The position numbers and the translations under genes are program-made. DNA of 64,000 nt from assembly GCF_001590725.1 (NCBI RefSeq), contig NZ_LQXR01000008.1, positions 27,881 through 91,880 of the forward strand. Reading direction: 5' to 3'. Shown one piece after another: positions 18,357 through 28,442 of the stretch. The notes below the pieces were generated by a model, which saw nothing but the letters and a program-made list of their open reading frames with translations, did not search any database and was not told the origin of the DNA. The stretch is from Snodgrassella sp. CFCC 13594 (GTDB lineage: Bacteria > Pseudomonadota > Gammaproteobacteria > Burkholderiales > Neisseriaceae). The first letter of the stretch is position 1. Every line of letters begins with the position of its first letter.

Positions 18357-19412
18357 ATGACCTTGAAAACCATTGCAGTAGATATGATGGGCGGTGATTA
18401 CGGCTTGCCCGTCACTCTGCCCGGCGCATTGGCTTTTTTAAAAATGCAACCTGATGCTCAATTGATCTTGGTTGGCGACGCCGATACGCTACACGCTGCC
18501 TTGCAAGACGCGCAGATTGATACCCATCGCATCCGTATTCAGGCAGCCTCAGAAGTGGTGGACATGGACGAATCACCCCAGTCGGCCTTGAAAAACAAAA
18601 AAGATTCCTCCATGCGCGTGGCCATCAACCAAGTCAAAGAGGGATTGGCCCAAGCGGCTGTTTCTGCTGGCAATACGGGCGCTCTAATGGCCACCGCGCG
18701 ATTTGTTTTAAAAACCATCCCCGGTATCGACCGCCCCGCCATCGCTAAATTTTTACCAGGCCAAAACAACCATTTGTCTTTGGTATTGGATTTGGGCGCC
18801 AACGTAGATTGCACCAGCGAACAACTATTGCAATTCGCCATCATGGGCAGCCAGCTTGTGTCTGCCATGTTCCCAGGCAAGGCCAATCCCAGGGTAGGCC
18901 TAATGAACGTTGGTACTGAAGACATTAAAGGCAACAGCGTGGTCAAACAAGCACACCAATTGCTGGCCGAAAGCGGTTTGAACTTTATTGGCAACGTTGA
19001 AGGCAATGCAGTATTCAGTGACCAAGTTGATGTGGTCGTGTGTGATGGTTTTACCGGCAACGTGGTGCTCAAAACCATTGAGGGCGCTGTCAAATTTATC
19101 GGCAGCGTCATCAAAGAAGAATTTACCCGCAGCTTCTTGACCAAGTCTGTGGCCATATTGGCCATGCCCAGTTTAAAAGGTTTTAAAAAACGGCTGGATC
19201 CACGCCGGTTTAATGGCGCTATATTCTTGGGTTTGCGCGGGGTGGTCGTCAAAAGCCATGGTGGCACAGATGCGGAAGGATTCTGTTATGCATTGCAAGA
19301 GGCTTACCATGAAATCAAGGTAGATACCCTAGATAAAATTGAAGCCGGCATTGCCAAACAAGTAGCTGCGATGGAAGCTCAAGCAGAAGCAGCAGAAAAG
19401 CAGACAAACTAG
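18357..19412 (+). CDS. plsX: Phosphate acyltransferase PlsX
   Basis: Makes acyl-phosphate from acyl-ACP, the first step toward phosphatidic acid with PlsY. Starts [20 protein letters not shown]; family blocks include [35 protein letters not shown] and [18 protein letters not shown] 18357 lies two bases after the PRTase stop; a longer frame from 18291 overlaps that gene and is rejected. 351 aa, normal. fabH follows, the classic plsX-fabH pairing. An uptake sequence lies inside the gene at 18538. Confidence 0.96.
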   Translation: MTLKTIAVDMMGGDYGLPVTLPGALAFLKMQPDAQLILVGDADTLHAALQDAQIDTHRIRIQAASEVVDMDESPQSALKNKKDSSMRVAINQVKEGLAQAAVSAGNTGALMATARFVLKTIPGIDRPAIAKFLPGQNNHLSLVLDLGANVDCTSEQLLQFAIMGSQLVSAMFPGKANPRVGLMNVGTEDIKGNSVVKQAHQLLAESGLNFIGNVEGNAVFSDQVDVVVCDGFTGNVVLKTIEGAVKFIGSVIKEEFTRSFLTKSVAILAMPSLKGFKKRLDPRRFNGAIFLGLRGVVVKSHGGTDAEGFCYALQEAYHEIKVDTLDKIEAGIAKQVAAMEAQAEAAEKQTN

Positions 19413-19458
19413 AGCAGTTTGTCTACAATACCCGTTTTGTCGCATCAAAGATTACACC

Positions 19459-20418
19459 ATGCCTTATGCTCGCATCATTGGCACCGGTAGCTATTTGCCG
19501 GCGCGCCGCATGACCAACGATGACCTCAGCAAAATTGTCGACACCTCCGATGAATGGATTGCCACTCGCACCGGCATTCGAGCTCGGCATATTGCCGCGC
19601 CCGAAGAACAAACCAGCGATTTGGCAGTTCAAGCGGCCACGCGCGCTTTAGCCAATGCCGACATTCAAGCTACCGACATTGACTTAATCATCGTGGCCAC
19701 CTCCACTCCTGACATGACCTTCCCGGCCACAGCCTGTATTGTACAAAACAAATTGGGCATCAGCGGCTGCCCTGCCTTTGACGTTCAAGCAGTGTGTGCT
19801 GGTTTTATGTATGCGGTAACCACCGCCCATGCTTATATCCAAAGTGGCTTGGCTACAAAGGCTTTAGTCATTGGTGCAGAAACGTTCAGCCGATTACTTG
19901 ACTGGCAAGACCGCCGCACGTGTGTGTTGTTTGGCGACGGTGCCGGCGCCGTAGTATTGTCGGCTTCCGATGCCCCCGGCATCATTCATGCCAAACTTCA
20001 AGCGGATGGCGCCTATAGCCACATTCTCAGCACGCCAGGAAAACTATCCTCGGGAGTCATCGAAGGCGCACCCTATTTGCATATGGACGGCCAAGCTGTT
20101 TACAAATTTGCCGTTAAAGCACTGGCCAAAATCGGCACCGAAGTAATTAAGGAAGCCGGTTATACTGCTGCTCAAATTGATTGGGTCATTCCCCATCAAG
20201 CCAACTACCGAATCATTGAATCCACCGCACGTCATCTCGACATCCCCATGGACAAAGTGATTGTTACTGTCGCAGAGCAAGGCAATACCTCAGCTGCATC
20301 CATACCTTTGGCTCTGGATCAAGGCACCCAAGATGGACGCATCCAGCGTGGGGACACCTTATTACTGGAAGGCATAGGCGGCGGCTTCGCTTGGGGCGCT
20401 ATTTTGTTAAAATACTGA
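19459..20418 (+). CDS. fabH: Beta-ketoacyl-ACP synthase III
   Basis: Condenses acetyl-CoA with malonyl-ACP to start fatty-acid synthesis. The catalytic Cys is in [14 protein letters not shown] (about residue 112), the His in [12 protein letters not shown] and the Asn in [15 protein letters not shown]. The C terminus [15 protein letters not shown] is characteristic. 319 aa, full length. It sits between plsX and a glycosyltransferase-like gene that separates it from fabD. Confidence 0.97.
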   Translation: MPYARIIGTGSYLPARRMTNDDLSKIVDTSDEWIATRTGIRARHIAAPEEQTSDLAVQAATRALANADIQATDIDLIIVATSTPDMTFPATACIVQNKLGISGCPAFDVQAVCAGFMYAVTTAHAYIQSGLATKALVIGAETFSRLLDWQDRRTCVLFGDGAGAVVLSASDAPGIIHAKLQADGAYSHILSTPGKLSSGVIEGAPYLHMDGQAVYKFAVKALAKIGTEVIKEAGYTAAQIDWVIPHQANYRIIESTARHLDIPMDKVIVTVAEQGNTSAASIPLALDQGTQDGRIQRGDTLLLEGIGGGFAWGAILLKY

Positions 20419-20459
20419 TGAGCATTTTTCTGTGAATAGAGATAGGATAATTTAAGGCC

Positions 20460-21323
20460 ATGCTTTCTTTATCTGCGTTGCATGACATGCGTCCGCTCAT
20501 CATGACGCCCAGCCATGATGGCAAATATTTTCATAATTATGTTTTATCCTTGCTGAACTTGTTGAATCAAGGCAAACAAGATGGGCTAAATCTACAAATT
20601 TCCTTGCATAAAGGAGAGAGCCTGATTACCCGAGCACGCAATAATTGCGTGGCCGCATTCATGGCCCAACCTGAATGGACACACTTATTCTGGATCGATT
20701 CAGACATCGGTTTTTCCGTTGAATCAGCCTATCGCTTGCTGCTGGCCGACCATGATATTGCAGCAGGAGTCTACCCGCTTAAATTAGAAAACTGGCCCGC
20801 CGAAGGCATACCAGCAGGGATGACAGAAGCACAATTTATTGCACATTACACAAGATATACAGTGAATATGGGCCAAACCGATGAAGTCGGTGATGTACAC
20901 CTCAACATAGACGAACATGGCTTTATGGCTCTAAATGAGGCTCCAACCGGCTTTATGGTGATTAAACGCCAAGTATTCGATCAGCTCATGGCTGCATATC
21001 CAGAACTACAATACACTCCCGATTCCATCGGCGTGACCAATTTAGGACTGCATTATCAATTCTTTGATTGCACGATTGACCCGGTTAGCCGCCGTTATCT
21101 ATCGGAAGATTATGCTTTTTGTCGTTTATGGAATCAACTGGGTGGTCAGGTATATGTAGATACCCGTTCCAACTTAACACATCAAGGCAGCAAATTGTAT
21201 CAAGGTCCATTTGCACAATCACTATTAGATAACCTGCCTTTTGCCGTTGGTGCGCCTACTGGCGCCCACATGTTTCTGCATACCGATCAAAATCTAAAGT
21301 TGAACCCACCTGCTCCCCAGTAA
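20460..21323 (+). CDS. Glycosyltransferase-like protein within the fab cluster
   Basis: A soluble 287-aa protein with no signal peptide. THLFWIDSDIGFSVESAYRL holds a DxD motif (DSD) typical of GT-A glycosyltransferases, preceded by ITRARNNCVAAFMA, and followed by DIAAGVYPLK and EAPTGFMVIKRQVFD, a pattern also seen in Anp1-like and phage or LPS glycosyltransferases. EDYAFCRLWNQLGGQVYVDT resembles the acceptor side of GT2-type enzymes. It lies between fabH and fabD on the same strand; its substrate is unknown. A TAAGG precedes the ATG closely. Confidence 0.65.
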   Translation: MLSLSALHDMRPLIMTPSHDGKYFHNYVLSLLNLLNQGKQDGLNLQISLHKGESLITRARNNCVAAFMAQPEWTHLFWIDSDIGFSVESAYRLLLADHDIAAGVYPLKLENWPAEGIPAGMTEAQFIAHYTRYTVNMGQTDEVGDVHLNIDEHGFMALNEAPTGFMVIKRQVFDQLMAAYPELQYTPDSIGVTNLGLHYQFFDCTIDPVSRRYLSEDYAFCRLWNQLGGQVYVDTRSNLTHQGSKLYQGPFAQSLLDNLPFAVGAPTGAHMFLHTDQNLKLNPPAPQ

Positions 21324-21375
21324 TATTTGGATGCTCCTTTCAGAATTACCATACTGCCATGCAGAGAGGATAATT

Positions 21376-22320
21376 ATGCGTTTTGCTTTTTTCTTTCCCG
21401 GTCAAGGCTCACAAAGTCTCAACATGATGGCTGGATTTGACGGCATGACTGTGGTCAAAAACACGTTCGCAGAAGCCAGTGATGTGTTAAATCAAGATTT
21501 GTGGGCAATGATTACCGGTACCAATGCATCACCGCTCAATGAAACCATCAACACCCAACCCATTATGTTGGCTGCAGGCATAGCCACTTGGCGCGCTTAC
21601 CGCGAATTGGACGGAGCGACACCCGTCGCCTTAGCGGGGCACAGTCTAGGCGAATATTCAGCTTTGGTGGCTTCAGGCAGCCTGTCATTTACCGATGCCG
21701 TGCGCTTGGTGCGCTTGCGTGCACAACTGATGCAAGACGCAGTACCTCAAGGCGAAGGTGCTATGGCCGCGATTTTAGGCTTAGATGATGACGCAGTGCG
21801 TGCCATTTGTGCCCAAGCAGAAAGAGAATGTCCCCATACCGTAGCCGAAGCTGTGAATTTCAATTCCCCTGGCCAAGTGGTCATTGCTGGCAGAGCTAAC
21901 ACCGTTGCCAAGGCTTGCGAATTAGCTAAAGAAGCAGGAGCCAAACGGGCTTTGCCACTACCAGTTTCTGTCCCATCTCACTGTCGCCTGATGCGACCGG
22001 CAGCAGACAAACTGGGTCAGGCATTGGAAACCATTCCTTTCCTCTCTCCGAGCATTCGCGTGCTGCACAACGTTGACGTCTGCAGCCATAGTGATGCCAC
22101 AGCCATTAAAGAGGCATTGGTACGCCAACTGTACTCACCGGTGCGATGGACGGAAACTGTTGCCAAGCTGATACAAGAAGGCATTACCGATTCAGCCGAG
22201 TGTGGGCCAGGTAAAGTATTGTCGGGTTTGGCCAAACGCATCGATAAAACCGCTAACTGCGCCTCATTAACCAGCCAAGAAGCGATGGAACAATTTATCG
22301 CTCATCACCCAGCTGCCTGA
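21376..22320 (+). CDS. fabD: Malonyl-CoA:ACP transacylase
   Basis: Loads malonyl groups onto ACP. It starts MRFAFFFPGQGSQSLNMMAG; the nucleophile Ser is in ALAGHSLGEYSALVASG, and the catalytic His in VSVPSHCRLMRPAA. ATG 21376 is chosen because AGAGAGGATAATT precedes it. 314 aa, standard. An uptake sequence lies inside the gene (21672), encoding Gly-Ser just after the active-site segment. fabG follows 23 bases on. Confidence 0.97.
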   Translation: MRFAFFFPGQGSQSLNMMAGFDGMTVVKNTFAEASDVLNQDLWAMITGTNASPLNETINTQPIMLAAGIATWRAYRELDGATPVALAGHSLGEYSALVASGSLSFTDAVRLVRLRAQLMQDAVPQGEGAMAAILGLDDDAVRAICAQAERECPHTVAEAVNFNSPGQVVIAGRANTVAKACELAKEAGAKRALPLPVSVPSHCRLMRPAADKLGQALETIPFLSPSIRVLHNVDVCSHSDATAIKEALVRQLYSPVRWTETVAKLIQEGITDSAECGPGKVLSGLAKRIDKTANCASLTSQEAMEQFIAHHPAA

Positions 22321-22343
22321 AAACGCTACCCAAAAGGACAAAC

Positions 22344-23087
22344 ATGAACCAAGATTTGAGCGGCAAAATCGCATTGGTCACGGGCGCCTCCCGTGGTATT
22401 GGCGCGGCCATTGCCCAAACTCTGGCGCAATCAGGTGCACGCGTCATCGGCACTGCCACCAGCGAAGAAGGTGCCCAAACCATCAGTACACGCCTCAAAG
22501 AGCATCAAGGCCAAGGCAGAGTCTTGCGGATTGGCGATGAAAACAGCATCGAAACATTAATAACCGACATCGAAAAAACAGTTGGCACAATTGCCATCCT
22601 GGTCAACAACGCCGGCATTACACGTGATAATTTATTGATGCGCATGAAGGAGTCAGAATGGGACGACATCATGCAAATCAATTTAAAATCGGTTTTTCGC
22701 ACCAGTAAAGCCGTGATGCGCAGCATGATGAAAGCACGCCATGGCCGCATCATTAACATTACATCGGTTGTCGGTGTAATGGGTAACGCTGGCCAAGCCA
22801 ATTATGCGGCAGCCAAGGCTGGCCTAATTGGTTTTGCCAAGTCCATGGCTCGAGAAGTAGGCAGCCGCGGCATCACTGTCAATTGTGTGGCTCCCGGTTT
22901 CATTGATACGGACATGACTCGCGATTTACCAGAAGAACAGCGCCAAATGTTTGCTGCTCAGACTGCGCTGGGCCACTTTGGCACACCTGAAGACATTGCC
23001 GATGCTGTGTTATTTTTGGCCAGTGAACAAGGTCGTTACATCACAGGACAAACTTTACACGTCAATGGCGGCATGCTCATGCCTTAA
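22344..23087 (+). CDS. fabG: 3-oxoacyl-ACP reductase
   Basis: NADPH-dependent SDR enzyme for the first reduction in fatty-acid elongation. The cofactor motif is TGASRGIGAAIAQTLA, the NNAG motif is LVNNAGITRDNLLMRM, and the catalytic triad is Ser in NITSVVGVMG with Tyr/Lys in QANYAAAKAG. 247 aa. CAAAAGGACAAAC precedes the ATG. acpP does not follow; the gene ends with an uptake-sequence terminator, so the cluster stops here. Confidence 0.96.
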   Translation: MNQDLSGKIALVTGASRGIGAAIAQTLAQSGARVIGTATSEEGAQTISTRLKEHQGQGRVLRIGDENSIETLITDIEKTVGTIAILVNNAGITRDNLLMRMKESEWDDIMQINLKSVFRTSKAVMRSMMKARHGRIINITSVVGVMGNAGQANYAAAKAGLIGFAKSMAREVGSRGITVNCVAPGFIDTDMTRDLPEEQRQMFAAQTALGHFGTPEDIADAVLFLASEQGRYITGQTLHVNGGMLMP

Positions 23088-23108
23088 TGATTAATAACCA
23101 AAACATAT

Positions 23109-23147
23109 AAAAAGGCTGCCTGAAAACCTCTCACGCAGCCTTTATTA
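23109..23147 (+). terminator. Terminator of fabG containing an uptake sequence
   Basis: AAAGGCTGC (23111-23119) pairs with GCAGCCTTT (23135-23143). The left arm carries the exact uptake sequence at 23113-23124, but the right arm is only partly complementary, so it is a terminator that includes one uptake copy. Confidence 0.82.
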
Positions 23148-23226
23148 TCAATTTCAAATTCAATAGCCATTTTTGCTTTGCTACTCACCCAACCAGTCTG
23201 CTATGGCTGCATCGAAACTCAAAAAA

Positions 23227-24177
23227 CTAAATAGAGAAATCGTCATGCAACGGTGCATACAACACAGCTTCGATGCGTTCTCGGCTTAACGTTGGTGCAT
23301 ATAAGGCCAAAAATGCATAGCCAAACCCACGCAAGTAGGCATCTTGACGCAAGACCACATGAGAGAAAGAAGGCTCAAACAAATGCTCGGCACTAATGCG
23401 CTGCAATCCTTCATCCTCAACTGCGTCATAAGCCATCGATGCCATCAATCCAATACCCAAACCCAGTTTCACATAGGTTTTAATGATATCTGTATCAGCC
23501 GATGCCAGCACCACTGGCGGTGGCTGGATGTGAGCATGCGCAAAAGCACGGGCAATATGTGAATCCCGTTGGAATGCAAACTCATAAGTCACCAAAGGAT
23601 AATTCGCAATATCTTGTAAAGACAAAGGCCGTGTGAGGGACAGCAAAGGGTGGCCATTGGGAACCACTACACTGCGATTCCACGCATAGCAACTCATTTT
23701 GCGCAATTCTGGATGTTGCTGCGCCAATTCCGTACCGATAGCAAAATCGGCTTCCCCATCCAAAACCATTTTATCCAATGCCCCTGGGCTGGCAGGCAAA
23801 ATCGACAACTGCACTTGCGGATACTGTGCCACAAATGCCGATACCACCTTGGGTAGGGCATAACGCGCCTGAGTGTGGGTTGTCGCGATAGATAATGAGC
23901 CCGCGCCTTGATCCGCAAACTCAGTACCGATGCGCTTGATGTTGTGGACTTCTCGCAAAATGCGTTCAGCAGTTTCCAACACCACTTTTCCCGGCGCCGT
24001 TACTGCCACCATGCGTTTCCCATGGCGCACAAACAAAGCCACACCCAATTCATCTTCCAATAAGCGAATTTGTTTAGAAATACCGGGCTGTGATGTAAAT
24101 AACGCATCGGCAGCATCCGACACATTTAAATTCTGGCGATAAACCTCAACGGCATAACGCAATTGTTGTAATTTCAT
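23227..24177 (-). CDS. cysB: CysB-like LysR regulator
   Basis: An N-terminal LysR helix-turn-helix (MKLQQLRYAVEVYRQNLNVS, then FTSQPGISKQIRLLEDELGV) is followed by the CysB-type effector domain with GAGSLSIATTHTQARYALPK, a strong mark of CysB/Cbl, which sense N-acetylserine or sulfate and control cysteine genes. 316 aa matches CysB. No sulfur assimilation genes lie beside it in this window. It is monocistronic, convergent with fabG. Confidence 0.93.
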   Translation of the reverse strand: MKLQQLRYAVEVYRQNLNVSDAADALFTSQPGISKQIRLLEDELGVALFVRHGKRMVAVTAPGKVVLETAERILREVHNIKRIGTEFADQGAGSLSIATTHTQARYALPKVVSAFVAQYPQVQLSILPASPGALDKMVLDGEADFAIGTELAQQHPELRKMSCYAWNRSVVVPNGHPLLSLTRPLSLQDIANYPLVTYEFAFQRDSHIARAFAHAHIQPPPVVLASADTDIIKTYVKLGLGIGLMASMAYDAVEDEGLQRISAEHLFEPSFSHVVLRQDAYLRGFGYAFLALYAPTLSRERIEAVLYAPLHDDFSI

Positions 24178-24639
24178 CGAAATTCACACTCAGCTTCGTC
24201 AAAATGTTTCATTGATGCAACAATACCACAACTGACCATGCTGCTCACAGCACAAACCAGCGTCAGCCATGCAAAATAAATAACCAAAATTCACTGGTGT
24301 ACCGAAACTCTACAAACGTTCTAGTGAGCGAGTTACTATTAGCCACTTAACTGTTGTTTCTCTGCAACATCCAATACAAAGCCTTTGAGTTTTAGTTGCA
24401 AATAAGTGACACCACCCCCGTTTTTGGGCATGATTAGGCATTAGGAAGCGGGTCGTCTAGCAGCTTCGTAAAGGTAGACAGATATTGACAGGTTGGCTGT
24501 GAGTTTCTATAGTTTAGCCTTGAATTATCATTAGCTACCCGCCCAGTTTGAGCGGCCTGTAATGGATGGTATTTGCGTTTTGAGCGATTGACTTCATAAC
24601 CACTCAAAACACATAACAATTTTTTGATGAGGGAATAAC
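24178..24639. other. Intergenic region upstream of cysB and rmpM
   Basis: Divergent control region of cysB (leftward) and rmpM (rightward). TTGACT at 24588-24593 followed 17 bases later by ACATAA (24611-24616) is a possible but weak rmpM promoter. No gene is supported. Confidence 0.45.
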
Positions 24640-25355
24640 ATGACCAAACAGCTGAAATTGAGCGCATTGATTGTCGCTATGGTTGCTTCAACTGCCGCTT
24701 TCGCCGATGGCGTGGTTCCGGATGCCAGCTGGACCGGTAGCCGGAAGGTGCCTACAACGGTTACACCACCAGCTCTGCTCCTGTCACCGGTACTGGTGAA
24801 GTTGTGGTAACTGGCGCCGTATCTGCCAAAGATGGTTCTCCAGAATGCTGGAAAAATGGTTTCAACGATGATGTTGATCCTACTGTAGCCAACAACTGTG
24901 CTCACCCAGTTGCCCAAGCTCCACAATATGTTGACGAAACCGTTGCATTGTCAGCCAACTTCTTGTTCGGCTTTGATAAATACAATTTGCGTCCTGAAGC
25001 TCGCACTACTTTGGATCAATTGGCTGCTCGTTTGTCTGATACTCGCGTACAAACTGTCCGTGTTGAAGGCAACACTGACTTCATGGGCTCTGAAGCTTAT
25101 AACCAAGCTTTGTCTGAACGACGTGCTCAAGCCGTTGCCAACTACTTGGTTGAACATGGTGTATCTGCTCAGAAAATTTCTGCAGTTGGCTTGGGCGAAT
25201 CTCAAGCCCGTATGACTGCAACTTGCCAAGCAGAAGTAGCTAAATTGGGTAAAAAAGTATCTGCAGCCAAAAAACGTACTGCATTGATTGCTTGTATCGA
25301 ACCAGACCGTCGTGTTGACGTGAAAATCCGCACTTTGGTTACCAAAGAGAAATAA
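24640..25355 (+). pseudogene. rmpM: RmpM/OmpA-family outer-membrane protein, interrupted by a frameshift
   Basis: Neisserial RmpM (class 4 protein) stabilises porins and anchors the outer membrane to peptidoglycan. The start MTKQLKLSALIVAMVASTAA is the usual RmpM signal peptide. After residue ~35 the frame breaks near 24742; the mature part continues in the next frame with [20 protein letters not shown] and the OmpA-type peptidoglycan-binding domain ([20 protein letters not shown], then [15 protein letters not shown]), ending near [15 protein letters not shown]. One added base, probably a C making AGCCCGGAAGGT, gives 238 aa, close to the meningococcal length. A strongly conserved reading frame on both sides argues for an artefact or very recent mutation. 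Confidence 0.9.
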
Positions 25356-25370
25356 TTGGCTTTACCAATT

Positions 25371-25400
25371 AAAACCCTGCTTTTATAGCAGGGTTTTTTA
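25371..25400 (+). terminator. Terminator of rmpM
   Basis: AAACCCTGC (25372-25380) pairs with GCAGGGTTT (25388-25396), followed by TTTTATT. Confidence 0.92.
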
Positions 25401-25547
25401 TTACCTCCTGCTGAGTAAACCAGAAATATCAAGCTTTGGATAGGGCCCAAATCTATTACCCTAAGGCATTACTTAAGCACATTATTAACTGCCGCCCAAT
25501 AAAAAGCAGCCAACAACGGCTGCTTTCATTAATCACGTCTAGTTAAA

Positions 25548-27608
25548 CTAGCCAACCCGCATACCTGGCTCAGCGCCGCTGTCTACATCCAACAAAAATA
25601 GCTGATGATCCGGCCCTGATGCTGAAGTAATCATGCCTTCAGACAAACCAAACTTGGCCATTTTCCGGGATGCAAAATTGGCCACCACAATAACCTTACG
25701 ACCAACCAGCTTTCCTGGCTCTGGGTAACTCGCTGCAATACCAGAAAAAATAGTACGCTGTTCAAACCCCAAATCAACACGGAATTTCAATAATTTACTG
25801 CTGCCTTCAACCTTGTCACAAGCCAATACCTGCGCCACGCGTAAATCAATCTTCATGAAATCATCAAAGGAAGCAATTGGTGCAATCGGTTCATAACTGG
25901 GGGCCACAGCCTGAACGGGGGGTTGGATACTTTGCTTATTGGCTGCAATCAAATCATCTACTTGCTGTTGTTCTACTCGCTGCATTAAGTGCACGTAATT
26001 ATGAATGACATGACCGGCCGGCAATACACTGGTGCTGTCAGCCCATATTAATTCAGGGATATTGAGAAATACAGCTGCTTTTTTGGCTAATTCTGGCAAA
26101 ACAGGGGACAAATAAACCGTTAAAATGCGGAAAGCATTAATTAATTCACTGCACACCAGGTGCAGCCGTTCATTCTGTTCAGGTTGTTTCGCTAATTCCC
26201 AAGGCTTGTTGGCATCCACATATTCATTAACTACGTCAGCCAACGCCATCACATCTCTTAGCGCGCGCGCATATTCACGCAACTCAAAATCACGAGCAAT
26301 GGTTTCACTCTGGCTCATCAAATCACGAAGTAAGCCGCTGTCATTCACTGACAATAGGCAACCGTCAAATCGTTTGGCAATAAATCCTGCCGCGCGGGCA
26401 GCAATGTTGATATACTTCCCCACCAAATCACTGTTGACACGGGCAATAAAATCACCCAAATTCAAATCCAAATCCTCAATCTTGCTATTGAGCTTGGCCG
26501 CAAAATAATACCGCATCCATTCTGGGTTTAAGCCTTGCTCCAAATAAGAACGCGCAGTAATAAAAGTCCCGCGGGATTTGGACATTTTCTGCCCATCCAC
26601 AGTCAAGAATCCATGCGCAAACACACCAGTTGGAATACGATGTTGCGAATAATGCAGAGTGGCTGGCCAAAACAAAGCATGGAAATACAAAATATCTTTG
26701 CCGATAAAGTGGTACAACTCCGCTTCGCTATCGGCTTTGAACCAATCGTTAAAATTAACGCCAATGCGGTCACATAAATTTTTAAATGAGGCCATGTAGC
26801 CAATAGGCGCATCTAACCAAACATAAAAATACTTGCCTGGAGCATCGGGAATTTCAAAACCAAAATACGGCGCATCGCGGCTGATGTCCCAATCGCTCAA
26901 ATTATCGTCTTTAAGCCATTCGTTCATCTTATTCAATGCTTCAGCCTGCAGATGCGGCTGAATCGCGCCGTTGGCTAAAGTACTGTTGCCTGAAGTCCAT
27001 TGCTTTAAAAAATCCGCGCACTCACCCAATTTGAAGAAAAAGTGCTCAGATTCTTTGAGTACGGGTGTGGCACCGGAAATCGCAGAATAAGGATGAATCA
27101 ACTCTGTTGGGCTATAAGTTGTGCCGCATACCTCGCAGTTATCACCATATTGATCTTTCGCATGGCATTTCGGGCATTCGCCTTTAACAAATCGATCCGG
27201 TAAAAATAAATTTTTTTCAGGATCGTAGAGCTGTTCAATGGTTCGGGTTGCAATTTTGCCATTGGCCTTCAGTTTTAAATATATTTCGCGTGAAAATTCT
27301 GCATTTTCAGGCGAGTGCGTGCTGTAATAATTGTCATAGCCAATACCAAACCCGGTAAAATCGGCCAGATGCGACTCGCGCACTTGAGCAATCATCGCTT
27401 CCGGGGTTACGCCTTGTTTCTGTGCTGCCAACATGACAGGGGTACCATGGGTATCATCCGCGCATACGTAGTAGCATTCATGCCCTCGGGATTTTTGAAA
27501 ACGAACCCAAATATCAGTTTGGATGTGTTCGACCATGTGACCCAAGTGGATATTGCCATTGGCATAAGGCAAAGCCGAGGTCACTAAAATTTTTCTTGTC
27601 TGCGTCAT
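25548..27608 (-). CDS. metG: Methionyl-tRNA synthetase
   Basis: Class I synthetase. The HIGH motif is HLGH (21-24) in [14 protein letters not shown], the zinc knuckle is [18 protein letters not shown] (about 146-163) and the KMSKS motif is in [13 protein letters not shown] (about 338). The C-terminal extension from about residue 585 is an OB-fold tRNA-binding/dimerisation domain ([20 protein letters not shown]). 686 aa, the long MetG type of E. coli. It is monocistronic; the upstream 334 bases hold no gene. Confidence 0.97.
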   Translation of the reverse strand: MTQTRKILVTSALPYANGNIHLGHMVEHIQTDIWVRFQKSRGHECYYVCADDTHGTPVMLAAQKQGVTPEAMIAQVRESHLADFTGFGIGYDNYYSTHSPENAEFSREIYLKLKANGKIATRTIEQLYDPEKNLFLPDRFVKGECPKCHAKDQYGDNCEVCGTTYSPTELIHPYSAISGATPVLKESEHFFFKLGECADFLKQWTSGNSTLANGAIQPHLQAEALNKMNEWLKDDNLSDWDISRDAPYFGFEIPDAPGKYFYVWLDAPIGYMASFKNLCDRIGVNFNDWFKADSEAELYHFIGKDILYFHALFWPATLHYSQHRIPTGVFAHGFLTVDGQKMSKSRGTFITARSYLEQGLNPEWMRYYFAAKLNSKIEDLDLNLGDFIARVNSDLVGKYINIAARAAGFIAKRFDGCLLSVNDSGLLRDLMSQSETIARDFELREYARALRDVMALADVVNEYVDANKPWELAKQPEQNERLHLVCSELINAFRILTVYLSPVLPELAKKAAVFLNIPELIWADSTSVLPAGHVIHNYVHLMQRVEQQQVDDLIAANKQSIQPPVQAVAPSYEPIAPIASFDDFMKIDLRVAQVLACDKVEGSSKLLKFRVDLGFEQRTIFSGIAASYPEPGKLVGRKVIVVANFASRKMAKFGLSEGMITSASGPDHQLFLLDVDSGAEPGMRVG

Positions 27609-27942
27609 GATTCCGTATCACATTCACTCACTACAATGAAACAAATTATAACAGAGCGAACCTATGGTTGCCTGTTTACCCATATCAGAAAGGATGCTGC
27701 GGAGCCATTCTACTCAATGCGCCCATGTAGCTCATGCCAAGCAAAATTCAAACTCTTTGCACGCTGCCACCAAAATGCGAGACTAAGCTGGGATTGAGTA
27801 AACGAAATAAACATTAAAACAAATGGAAGCAAACATTATCTGGAAATAACCCGCACGACAAAGCAAAAGGCTGCCTGAAAAATCTCAGGCAGCCTGCACG
27901 AGCTCGATCAATATTGAAATTCAATCATCGGTACAACTGGAT
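27609..27942. other. Intergenic region between metG and the NlpE-like gene
   Basis: It holds an inverted uptake-sequence hairpin near 27868-27895, otherwise no supported feature. The metG promoter must be at the left end. Confidence 0.5.
27866..27897 (-). terminator. Terminator formed by paired uptake sequences
   Basis: AGGCTGCCTGA (27868-27878) and TCAGGCAGCCT (27885-27895) form an 11-bp stem with a 6-base loop; CAAAA on the left gives a U-rich tail to the leftward NlpE-like transcript. The left copy is an exact uptake sequence (27868-27879). Confidence 0.8.
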
Positions 27943-28377
27943 CTAGCTCACTTTTTTCAAAACATATGTTGTGGCTCTTTTACCATGCAAAGGCGAACCA
28001 TCGGCAGCAGTACGCTCCTCCACAAAACCATTGCCAATCATAAAGCGACGCAAATCACCATCGCGATCCAAAATCACTTGTCTCTTATCGGCAGACCATT
28101 TAAACCAACCACCGGCCTGGGTATTCAGCACATCAGCCCGACCCACCCATGTCTCACGCAGAACATACTGCCCATTAGGCTGTAAAATCAATTGAGTCCG
28201 TGCACCGTTGCATACAGTACACGGCAAAACGCCTTGATAAACACCGGCCCACTGTGCCGATGAGGTACTCGTGCGCGCTGACTTCATCTTTCCCTGACCG
28301 ATGGCCGCATACGCCCCACTGGCATAGAGAAAACCCAAAGCGCCTACCACATAAGCAATCAATATTTTTTTATTCAT
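27943..28377 (-). CDS. Secreted NlpE-N-like protein with CxxC
   Basis: Start chosen at ATG 28377 (MNKKILIAYVVGALGFLYAS); a TTG five codons upstream is possible. The signal peptide ends near AYA|A. The mature part has WAGVYQGVLPCTVCNGARTQ, which matches the start of the NlpE/DUF4377-like copper-resistance domain (GxYxGxLPCxxCxGIxT), then LQPNGQYVLRET and a C-terminal beta region. Unlike E. coli NlpE it has no lipobox, so it should be periplasmic or secreted rather than a lipoprotein. Role is inferred as envelope stress or metal-related. Confidence 0.7.
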   Translation of the reverse strand: MNKKILIAYVVGALGFLYASGAYAAIGQGKMKSARTSTSSAQWAGVYQGVLPCTVCNGARTQLILQPNGQYVLRETWVGRADVLNTQAGGWFKWSADKRQVILDRDGDLRRFMIGNGFVEERTAADGSPLHGKRATTYVLKKVS

Positions 28378-28442
28378 CTTTCTGGCTCGCAAGTAATGGC
28401 GTAAGCATTAGTGTAAGGCCGTGAAAAAAAGTTCCATCTCCA

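Noticed and set aside
18539..19267. Long minus-strand frame antisense to plsX
   Set aside because: Mirror of the plsX codon pattern; plsX is certain.
24434..24667. Minus-strand frame overlapping the rmpM start
   Set aside because: No supported start, runs into the signal peptide of rmpM; low-quality composition.
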